Of a stretch of DNA of 14,071 bases, positions 6,614 through 12,487 are shown one piece after another. Each line of letters begins with the position of its first letter. Positions within the stretch are counted from its first letter, which is position 1. This DNA is from CAYMDD01 sp964409675 (GTDB lineage Bacteria; Pseudomonadota; Alphaproteobacteria; Rickettsiales; SXRF01). Location: contig CAYPEF010000058.1 of assembly GCA_964409675.1 (NCBI GenBank), positions 1 to 14,071 on the forward strand, written 5' to 3'. The notes under the pieces were generated by a model. The model was not told the origin of the DNA, made no database searches, and was given only the letters and a program-made list of their open reading frames with translations. Both the position numbers and the translations under genes were made by a program.

Positions 6614-7684
6614 ATGGAAGGCGAAACCGTTCTTCACGCAGAGTGGCTGAACTGGCCGGCTGTGCGCACCATAAGCGAGCTGTTTGCGCGGCGTTGCATC
6701 CCGCTCTATTTTGCCGGCGGCGCAGTGCGCGATGCGCTGATCGGCGGAAAGCCGCCTGATATTGACGCGGTCACCTCTATCCCGATTGCACAGGTACGGA
6801 AGCTTCTGGCGGATATCAGCGGAATCACCTGCCTGCCTACGCAGTGGGGAGTGAAATTTCGGTATAGTGATATTCTGATCGATATCAACACGCTTTGCGA
6901 GACGGCGCGATATGAGCCGGATGACGGTGATATGGTCGGCGCAATGAGGCGCTATGTTGGTCATTATGATTTTACCATAAACGGCGTTTTCTGCGCATCT
7001 GATGGCAGGCTATATGATTTTTACGGCGGCGGGCAGGATGTGCGTGCCGGCTATATTCGCTTTATTCATCCGCAGCCTATGGCGTTCCTGAAGGAAAACC
7101 ATGCATGCGTGCTGCGATTTTTCCGCGTATATGCCCAATTCGGCAGGATGCCGCCTGAATCGGCGGCGCTGGATGCATGCATTGCCAGCAGCGCGTTGCT
7201 TGCGATGGTCCCGCCAGAAAAGAAAAACAAGGAGATGCAGCGGCTGCTTGGCGCATTCATTGCAAGCGATGCCATTGGCCTGATGCATGAAAGCGGCGTG
7301 TGGGATGCATTAATGGGGTTTGCCATTGCCGGTTGCGCTACCCTGAAGCGGCTGGAGCGGATTGAGCGGGAGCTGAAAATGCCGCCGCAGGTCTGGCCGC
7401 GGATGCTTGCGCTTATCATGGAAGCGGATGTGCCGGCGGAAGAAGCGGTTGCCCGAAGCGCGCAGGCGCTGGGCCTTTCAATGGAGATGCAACGCTGGAT
7501 GCAGCGCACGCTTGCCTGCCTGGCGCAGTTGCACGGCCCTGGCGCGGAGAGAAACTGGCAGGATTTGCGCCGCAGCTGCAGCCATACCGCCTTTACGTTG
7601 CTGGTTGCTCTGCGCTGGGCGATGGAGGAGGCGATGGAAGCACGGGCACCTCACTATCGCGCCATGCTGGGGCGGTTCGACTAG
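6614..7684 (+). CDS. Divergent CCA-adding enzyme / poly(A) polymerase family protein
   Basis: A 356-residue class II nucleotidyltransferase-fold protein. The head domain is clear: GGAVRD (35-40), the two metal-binding aspartates in DID (49-51), DFTING (119-124) and a GRLYDFYGGGQD segment (131-142). Members add CCA to tRNA 3' ends or poly(A) to RNA. Several positions that are nearly invariant in the family are changed: the RRD before FTIN is HYD, the arginine expected after INTL is Cys95, and the EDxxR nucleotide-template motif is E161-N162-H-A-C165. The arginine after it (168) is kept. The C-terminal half is helical, as expected, and the length is slightly short. The start follows tRNA-His by 42 bases with no clear ribosome binding site. 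It may be the cca gene of a divergent lineage or a paralogue with altered or lost activity; I leave the symbol blank for that reason. Confidence 0.8.
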   Translation: MEGETVLHAEWLNWPAVRTISELFARRCIPLYFAGGAVRDALIGGKPPDIDAVTSIPIAQVRKLLADISGITCLPTQWGVKFRYSDILIDINTLCETARYEPDDGDMVGAMRRYVGHYDFTINGVFCASDGRLYDFYGGGQDVRAGYIRFIHPQPMAFLKENHACVLRFFRVYAQFGRMPPESAALDACIASSALLAMVPPEKKNKEMQRLLGAFIASDAIGLMHESGVWDALMGFAIAGCATLKRLERIERELKMPPQVWPRMLALIMEADVPAEEAVARSAQALGLSMEMQRWMQRTLACLAQLHGPGAERNWQDLRRSCSHTAFTLLVALRWAMEEAMEARAPHYRAMLGRFD

Positions 7685-7989
7685 TGCATTTCCGGTTCTG
7701 CGTAGGGCTGGAGGCGGCCGACGTTCATTTCATATTGCCTTACCTGCTCCTGGAGCGCCCGGATCAGGCCGGGCATCACGGCGGCCGGGATCAGCAGCTG
7801 GCACACGGCGCGCGGTTCGGCGAAGCCGGGCACGCGCTCGTCCTGCTGCGCTTCCGACGGGCTGGCGGGGATGCGAGTGGCGGTGAGGGCGAATTCATAA
7901 GGCGTATGCGATACTTCAATGTAATTCACATAGTGCACGGGGGTGTTTTCCGTCATGCGCGGTGCGATCTGGGAGAAGGAGGAGGTCAT
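7681..7989 (-). CDS. DUF3467 family protein
   Basis: A 102-residue protein carrying the DUF3467 pattern: a YVNYIEVSHTPYEFAL strand pair near residues 20-35, a middle part ending in VCQLLIPAAVMPGLIRAL, and an EQVRQYE helix at about 81-87. DUF3467 proteins are small and cytoplasmic, with no established function. The N-terminal 18 residues and the C-terminal tail lie outside the domain. No clear Shine-Dalgarno precedes ATG 7989; a shorter start at Met12 would keep the domain. It is divergent from queF across a 105-base gap and convergent with the nucleotidyltransferase gene, whose stop codon it overlaps. Confidence 0.75.
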   Translation of the reverse strand: MTSSFSQIAPRMTENTPVHYVNYIEVSHTPYEFALTATRIPASPSEAQQDERVPGFAEPRAVCQLLIPAAVMPGLIRALQEQVRQYEMNVGRLQPYAEPEMH

Positions 7990-8016
7990 AGGTTGTCCAT
8001 GGATGGTTTAAGCTGC

Positions 8017-8045
8017 TTGCTAGGGCTTATCTTCTCCGCTAATTT
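8017..8045 (+). promoter_or_regulatory. Possible promoter of queF
   Basis: TTGCTA (8017-8022), a 17-base spacer and TAATTT (8040-8045) in the AT-rich gap before queF give a start near 8052 and a leader of about 43 bases. This is pattern only. Confidence 0.35.
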
Positions 8046-8094
8046 ACCAATTATTCAAGCAAAAAACGTTTTCTCCAACCTATGGGAATGCCGC

Positions 8095-8553
8095 ATGTCC
8101 ACTTCCTCACTACCGCTTACCCAGCTTGGCGGTAAAACCGAGCTGCCGCCATCGCCGGACAAGGCGCTGCTGGAGCGGGTGCCGAATCCTCACCCGGCGC
8201 ATGATTACTGCACCCGCTTCACCGCGCCGGAATTCACCTCGCTCTGTCCGGTAACGGGGCAGCCGGATTTTGCGCATCTGGTGATCGACTACGTGCCCGG
8301 GGAGTGGCTGGTGGAGAGTAAATCGCTGAAATTATTTCTGGGATCGTTTCGCAATCACGGTGCGTTTCATGAGGATTGCACCGTGCTGATCGCGCGCCGG
8401 CTGGTGGAGTTATTGCAGCCGAAATGGCTGCGCATCGGCGGCTACTGGTATCCGCGCGGCGGCATGCCGATTGATGTATTCTACCAGACCGGTATGCCGC
8501 CTGCAGGCGTGTGGATTCCCACGCAGGATGTGCCGCCGTACCGCGGGCGATAG
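8095..8553 (+). CDS. queF: NADPH-dependent 7-cyano-7-deazaguanine (preQ0) reductase, type I
   Basis: QueF reduces the nitrile of preQ0 to the aminomethyl group of preQ1, which is then inserted into the wobble position of tRNA for Asp, Asn, His and Tyr in queuosine synthesis. The sequence shows the catalytic Cys51 in FTSLCPVTGQPDF with Asp58, the QueF signature ESKSLKLF (74-81) and His92-Glu93 in the GAFHED segment. At 152 residues it is the short, single-module form. The frame is open far upstream (to 7684), but that part is antisense to DUF3467. ATG 8095 gives the normal length, with GGGA a few bases before it. tRNA-His, one of the queuosine substrates, is encoded 1.5 kb away. No preQ1 riboswitch could be recognised in the leader. 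Confidence 0.95.
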   Translation: MSTSSLPLTQLGGKTELPPSPDKALLERVPNPHPAHDYCTRFTAPEFTSLCPVTGQPDFAHLVIDYVPGEWLVESKSLKLFLGSFRNHGAFHEDCTVLIARRLVELLQPKWLRIGGYWYPRGGMPIDVFYQTGMPPAGVWIPTQDVPPYRGR

Positions 8554-8574
8554 TTTTCTGAAAGGGGCTGCCGG

Positions 8575-9303
8575 ATGGATGTAAAAGAAGAAGCGCTTTA
8601 CGGCGATGCGGTGGCGGCGCACTGGTATTATATCGCCAAGGGCCGGGCGCTGCGCGACTGGCTGCGCGGGTTTCATGCGCCGCGCGTGCTGGATATAGGC
8701 GCGGGGTCGGGGATTTTTTCAAAGCAGCTGCTGGACGCGGGCATTGCCGACAGCGCCGTGTGCGTGGATATGAACTACGTGCAGCCGCATGAGGAGGCGT
8801 ATCACGGCAAACCCATTGCGTTTGTCCGCGAAGCGCCGCCGGAAGGAGAGCGGCTGGTGCTGATGATGGACGTGCTGGAGCATGTGGACGATGCCCCGGG
8901 CCTGCTGCGGCAATATACTCAACACATGGACGCGCAGGGCAGGGTGGTAATCAGCGTGCCCGCTTTCCCATTCCTCTGGTCGGGCCATGACGTTTTTTTA
9001 GAGCATAAGCGCCGTTATACCATGAACACTCTGCGTAAAGCGGTGGAAGAAGCCGGGCTGGAAGTGGTGCGGATGCGCTATTTCTTCGGGCTGCTGTTCC
9101 TGCCGGTGGCAGCGCTGCGTATCCTACGGAATATAAGAATGAAAGCGGGCACGCTGGAGCCTAAGAGTGAGATGAAGCTTGCCCCGGGCTGGCTGAATTG
9201 CCTGCTGGTGGAGGTGCATGAGGTGGAGCGGGAAATCCTGTTCCCCATTAATAGCCTAGGTGGTCTTACTCTGTTCTGCCTATGCCAGAAACGGAAAAAC
9301 TAA
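8575..9303 (+). CDS. Class I SAM-dependent methyltransferase
   Basis: A 242-residue protein with a Rossmann methyltransferase core: motif I VLDIGAGSG (38-46) binds SAM, an acidic residue ends the second strand (VCVDM, Asp65), and MDVLEHVDD (98-106) is the segment typical of small-molecule and lipid methyltransferases of the Methyltransf_23 type. A hydrophobic stretch follows near 170-185 (FFGLLFLPVAALRIL), then a basic segment, so the C-terminal part may touch the membrane. The substrate is not identifiable. AAAGGGG seven bases before the ATG is a good ribosome binding site. The gap to queF is 21 bases, so the two are probably co-transcribed, but a queuosine role is not implied. The stop TAA lies a few bases before the assembly gap. 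Confidence 0.8.
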   Translation: MDVKEEALYGDAVAAHWYYIAKGRALRDWLRGFHAPRVLDIGAGSGIFSKQLLDAGIADSAVCVDMNYVQPHEEAYHGKPIAFVREAPPEGERLVLMMDVLEHVDDAPGLLRQYTQHMDAQGRVVISVPAFPFLWSGHDVFLEHKRRYTMNTLRKAVEEAGLEVVRMRYFFGLLFLPVAALRILRNIRMKAGTLEPKSEMKLAPGWLNCLLVEVHEVEREILFPINSLGGLTLFCLCQKRKN

Positions 9304-9311
9304 GCATATAG

Positions 9312-9411
9312 NNNNNNNNNNNNNNNNNNNNNNNNNNNNNNNNNNNNNNNNNNNNNNNNNNNNNNNNNNNNNNNNNNNNNNNNNNNNNNNNNNNNNNNNN
9401 NNNNNNNNNNN
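9312..9411. other. Assembly gap of 100 N
   Basis: A run of exactly 100 N. That size is a common placeholder for a scaffold join of unknown length, so the true distance and content between the methyltransferase gene and the next gene are unknown. Sequence may be missing here, including the start of the following gene. Confidence 0.95.
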
Positions 9412-9968
9412 TAGTGGTTGATACGCTGGAGAATATCTGCGAGCCGGGGAAGAAAAGCGGGGTTCCGAATACGCTGAATGATGATGTATTGCGTAGGCTT
9501 GGCAATATGCTTCGGGATGCCCTTACGTCTGAAAACTTATTCTTCAATGGCGATGAAAAACTTAAAACGCTGCTTGAGCGGGCACTTGCAGCGGCAGAAA
9601 AAATGCGCGCGGAAATGTTTCCTAATCATGAAAAGAGCGTTATGGAATTTATTACCCAGCACATTGTTGTGCTGGCTGATTATTGCCAAGAGCTTAAGGG
9701 GAGAGGAACGGCGAAGTTTATCGGGGAAGCAGAGGTTTTTGATGATTTGCTCAGCGATTTAACCAGCCTTCCCGACAGTAAAACAGGCAAGCCAAGAACC
9801 TATAAAAAAGATGAAGCAATTGCACTGGAGGCGGCACTGCAGAATGCAACAACCTCTGGGCATGAATTTGCAACCCTTGAGTTTCAAAGCCAGCTAAGGG
9901 AAGCTTTGCGCGATCTTAAGAAGCTCAACCAGTCGCTATTTGCTACAACCGGACGTGGGTTAAGTTAA
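9412..9968 (+). CDS. Unknown protein, probably 5'-truncated by the gap
   Basis: The frame is open from the gap edge to TAA 9966-9968, about 185 codons. GTG 9414 is the first possible start but has no visible ribosome binding site, because the preceding sequence is N. The true start is more likely inside or before the gap. The product is predicted to be cytoplasmic and mainly helical, rich in Lys, Glu, Leu and Ala, with no signal peptide, membrane segment or cysteine cluster. I recognise no family. Helical stretches lie around DEKLKTLLERALAAAEKM and SQLREALRDLKKLNQ. Its composition is more AT-rich than galU beside it. The stop overlaps that of galU on the other strand. It is a real gene by length and codon use, but its function is unknown. 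Confidence 0.6.
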
Positions 9969-10861
9969 GCCTCTGGGCACACTATCGCGCTAATAGCTTC
10001 TCGTACAGATTCGCCAATATCCTTGCGCTCCAGCGCGTAAGCTACGTTCGCCGCCACGAAGCCAGTGAGGGAGCCGCAATCGTAGCGGGTGCCCTCGAAG
10101 CGGTAGCCATAGACGCCTTGCTTGCCGATTTCGGCGGCGATGGCGTCGGTGAGCTGGATCTCGCCGCCCGCGCCGGGTTTTTGTTTGTCGAGAATGGCGA
10201 AAATCTCCGGTTGCAATATATAGCGGCCAATGATGGAGAGGGTGGAGGGGGCTTCCTCGGGCTTGGGCTTCTCCACCAGCCCTTTGGCTTTCACCAGCCG
10301 GGAATTGCCCGGTTTCGCGGAAGCGTCGATATCCACGATGCCATAGCTGGAGGTGCGCTCGCGCGGCACGTCCATCACGCCCACGATATTGCCGCCGGTT
10401 TCATAGTAAGCATCCAGCATCTGCTTCAGGCAGGGCACGGTGCTGTGCACCATGTCGTCGGCCAGAATCACCGCAAAAGGCTCATCGCCCACGATATTAC
10501 GCGCACACCAGACGGCATGGCCGAGGCCCAGCGGGTCCTGCTGACGGGTGAACACCACGTTGCCGGCGGCGGGAAGCCAGTCCTTGGTCTGCTCTAGCTC
10601 GCGCTGCTTGTTCTTGCCCTTAAGCACGCTTTGCAGCTCATAGGAATGGTCGAAATGGTTGCTGATGGCGTTTTTATTGCGGCCCGTGATGAAGATGAAC
10701 TGCTCAATCCCGGCATCGCGCGCTTCCTCGAAGGCGTAATGGATGATCGGCTTATCGACCACGGGGAGCATTTCCTTGGGCATGGATTTGGTGGCTGGCA
10801 GAAAGCGGGTGCCGAGCCCCCCGACGGGGAATACGACTTTGCGAACTTTACGGATGGTCAT
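9965..10861 (-). CDS. galU: UTP-glucose-1-phosphate uridylyltransferase
   Basis: GalU makes UDP-glucose from UTP and glucose-1-phosphate, feeding lipopolysaccharide, exopolysaccharide and other glycan synthesis in the cytoplasm. The protein has 298 residues, the normal size. It carries the nucleotide-binding loop GGLGTRFLPATK (14-25) followed by PKEMLP (28-33), GLGHAV (112-117), the metal-binding LADDM (133-137) and VEKPKPEEAPS (196-206). The active site appears complete. AAGGA six bases before ATG 10861 supports the start, and a minus-strand promoter can be placed about 40-70 bases upstream. Its neighbours on both sides are unrecognised genes on the opposite strand, so galU is probably transcribed alone. 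Confidence 0.96.
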   Translation of the reverse strand: MTIRKVRKVVFPVGGLGTRFLPATKSMPKEMLPVVDKPIIHYAFEEARDAGIEQFIFITGRNKNAISNHFDHSYELQSVLKGKNKQRELEQTKDWLPAAGNVVFTRQQDPLGLGHAVWCARNIVGDEPFAVILADDMVHSTVPCLKQMLDAYYETGGNIVGVMDVPRERTSSYGIVDIDASAKPGNSRLVKAKGLVEKPKPEEAPSTLSIIGRYILQPEIFAILDKQKPGAGGEIQLTDAIAAEIGKQGVYGYRFEGTRYDCGSLTGFVAANVAYALERKDIGESVREAISAIVCPEA

Positions 10862-10901
10862 GCATGTTCCTTAAGAATTTAAGGGATGAGGAGGGGTGCG
10901 C

Positions 10902-10930
10902 ACTAAAACCCAATAGTTTATAAAAGTCAA
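10902..10930 (-). promoter_or_regulatory. Putative promoter of galU
   Basis: Read on the minus strand, TTGACT (10930-10925), a 17-base spacer and TTTAGT (10907-10902) form a fair sigma-70-type promoter. Transcription would begin near 10895, leaving a leader of about 35 bases that contains the AAGGA ribosome binding site. Confidence 0.5.
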
Positions 10931-11063
10931 AGGTAAATGCCTAAAACCTAGGATGCGAGTAATAAATACACAGATGACGTTTAAAAATTCTATGGAAACA
11001 AAGGTATATTATTTATATTCATTATCTTGAGACATTTGTGCTAGCATATCCGGAAGATTAAGT

Positions 11064-11069
11064 TATAAT
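11064..11069 (+). promoter_or_regulatory. Possible -10 box of the unknown gene at 11106
   Basis: A perfect TATAAT lies 36 bases before the start codon within AT-rich sequence, but no good -35 box stands at 16-18 bases upstream. In such AT-rich DNA the match could be chance. Confidence 0.3.
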
Positions 11070-11105
11070 TGATAGCTATTAATAAATAAAATTGGCTTAT
11101 TCAAT

Positions 11106-11768
11106 ATGCCTCAGCGTGAAATAGCTGATATTTTTGTGAGTATGTTCTCACCGCCGTCTAATCTTGGCTCTTTCGATTTCAAGCAGCAGGCGCGCATCGT
11201 TTCATATGCATTAAATTCGCTTTTAATGGAAGCAATGGAGCATTCGCATAAAAATAGATCATTTGTGCAGCGTCATGGCAGAGCCGGTTCATATGCTTCG
11301 GTAGGAGAAGATTATAGTGACTTGGTTGAGGTAATCGATGAACCGCCTCACTCCGACATTGTGCAATTGCTCGATGAACCCTCCCTGCCAGTGCAGGCGG
11401 CGCCCGGCTCTGAAGAAAGACGCGAGGAACTGAAGAATGTTATAAGGATTGCTTTTGGTAGAAAAGAAAATGCAATCGATGCGATAGTACCGGGTCTTCG
11501 CGTTGCGGAAGATGATATTAAATTTAAAGTGCCGGGTATTGAGGACAAAGTGGTTGCTCACCTCGCCCCGCTGCTGGAAGAACTGGAATGTCATCCCCAG
11601 ATGCGCAATGCCAATCCGGATACAGTTGAGCGTACGCTATGGACATTTTCCAAGGCGGCAGGAACAATAAGCAATGGCACGAAAATTGGCGGCATAGGCC
11701 CCGGCAATCAACGTTATCTTGAAGCGGTATTAAAAGACGCCACCATGCGAACGGAGCCGGGAAGGTAA
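11106..11768 (+). CDS. Unknown cytoplasmic protein
   Basis: A 220-residue protein that I do not recognise. It has no signal peptide or membrane segment. The N-terminal third (about 1-65) is helical; residues 70-100 form an acidic low-complexity linker with a repeated IDEP/LDEP element; and the C-terminal part (about 105-215) is a mixed region containing VPGIEDKVVAHLAPLLEELE and a glycine-rich SNGTKIGGIGPGNQRY stretch. The gene is visibly more AT-rich than its neighbours and is preceded by an AT-rich gap of 244 bases. The ATG has no Shine-Dalgarno; a later ATG at 11142 is possible. With the unknown gene on the other side of galU it may be lineage-specific or acquired, but I see no mobile-element signs around it. 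Confidence 0.65.
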   Translation: MPQREIADIFVSMFSPPSNLGSFDFKQQARIVSYALNSLLMEAMEHSHKNRSFVQRHGRAGSYASVGEDYSDLVEVIDEPPHSDIVQLLDEPSLPVQAAPGSEERREELKNVIRIAFGRKENAIDAIVPGLRVAEDDIKFKVPGIEDKVVAHLAPLLEELECHPQMRNANPDTVERTLWTFSKAAGTISNGTKIGGIGPGNQRYLEAVLKDATMRTEPGR

Positions 11769-11853
11769 TTCTGACTCTGGCTCCTATCACACAAGCCTTT
11801 AAATTATTCATTTATAATACAAAGTAAAAACACAGGGCGATTTCTGGAAATGC

Positions 11854-11881
11854 TTGACAGGCCCGGAGAAATCATTATGTT
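11854..11881 (+). promoter_or_regulatory. Promoter of the rpmG-yajC-secD run
   Basis: A consensus TTGACA (11854-11859) stands 16 bases before TATGTT (11876-11881). Transcription would start near 11888, giving a short leader with AAGGAC as ribosome binding site before ATG 11914. A second TATAAT at 11813-11818 lacks a -35 box and is less likely. Confidence 0.6.
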
Positions 11882-11913
11882 CTAGCCCCTTAAAGCGTAT
11901 AAGGACGATTGCC

Positions 11914-12081
11914 ATGGCAAAGAAAAATATTGTTTTACTCCGGTTGGTTAGCTCTGCAGGCACCGGCTATTTCTACGTAGCTAAAAAGAACCCCCGCAAG
12001 CAGACGGAAAAGCTTAAATTCCGCAAATATGACCCCATCGCGCGCAAGCACGTGGAATTCAACGAAGCAAAAATTAAATAG
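11914..12081 (+). CDS. rpmG: 50S ribosomal protein L33
   Basis: L33 is a small basic protein of the large ribosomal subunit near the E site. The 55-residue sequence begins MAKKNIVLLRLVSSAGTGYF, followed by KNPRK and LKFRKYDPIARKHVEF, all standard L33 features. There are no cysteines, so this is the zinc-independent (C-minus) form. The open frame extends 60 bases upstream, but ATG 11914 is preceded by AAGGAC and the upstream part carries the promoter. It lies only 12 bases before yajC and is probably co-transcribed with it. Confidence 0.96.
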   Translation: MAKKNIVLLRLVSSAGTGYFYVAKKNPRKQTEKLKFRKYDPIARKHVEFNEAKIK

Positions 12082-12093
12082 CGCGCCCGCCAT

Positions 12094-12483
12094 ATGACGG
12101 ACGCCTTCGCCCAGAACGCCCCCGCGCCTGCTACCACAACCGCCACCGGTGTGGCCGAGCCGATGCCGTATGAGCTCAGCCAGGAAAAGATGTTCAAGGA
12201 TACCTTGACCTTCCTGTTCCTGATGTTCGCTATTTTCTATTTCCTGCTCATCCGCCCGCAGCAGAAGCGCGTGAAGGCGCACCAGGCGCTGCTCAGCGAA
12301 CTGAAAAAAGGCGACCGCGTGATCACTAGCGGCGGCATCATCGGCTCGGTGGTGAAATTTGAAGGGGATGAGATCGTGGTGGTGGAAATTGCGCCGAACG
12401 TGCGCGTGCGCGTGGCGCGCGGCATGATTCAGGAAAAAGCCGCCGCAGGCACGCCGACATCCGACACCGCCAACGATAATTAA
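12094..12483 (+). CDS. yajC: Sec translocase accessory subunit YajC
   Basis: YajC is a single-span inner-membrane protein that associates with SecDF next to the SecYEG channel. This 129-residue protein has an Ala/Pro/Thr-rich periplasmic N terminus, one membrane helix at about 38-53 (TLTFLFLMFAIFYFLL), then the hallmark IRPQQKR, and a cytoplasmic domain with KKGDRVITSGGIIGSV and a V-rich strand region. The tail after about residue 110 is low-complexity. No Shine-Dalgarno precedes ATG 12094, so expression may depend on coupling to rpmG. secD follows after four bases, the classical yajC-secD arrangement. Confidence 0.95.
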   Translation: MTDAFAQNAPAPATTTATGVAEPMPYELSQEKMFKDTLTFLFLMFAIFYFLLIRPQQKRVKAHQALLSELKKGDRVITSGGIIGSVVKFEGDEIVVVEIAPNVRVRVARGMIQEKAAAGTPTSDTANDN

Positions 12484-12487
12484 CGCC

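Noticed and set aside
7684..8094. Upstream extension of the queF frame giving a 289-residue protein
   Set aside because: The extension is antisense to DUF3467 and not QueF-like, and the 152-residue form is the normal type I length.
7990..8094. preQ1 riboswitch in the queF leader
   Set aside because: A run of A residues is present, but the stem-loop and conserved loop bases of the preQ1-I motif could not be found.
9266..9547. Minus-strand frame crossing the N run
   Set aside because: It is open only because N codons are read through; it overlaps the methyltransferase and the unknown gene and has no support.
10118..10597. Plus-strand open frame of 159 codons inside galU
   Set aside because: It is an antisense shadow with a Gly/His/Ala-rich composition and no domain; galU is certain on the other strand.
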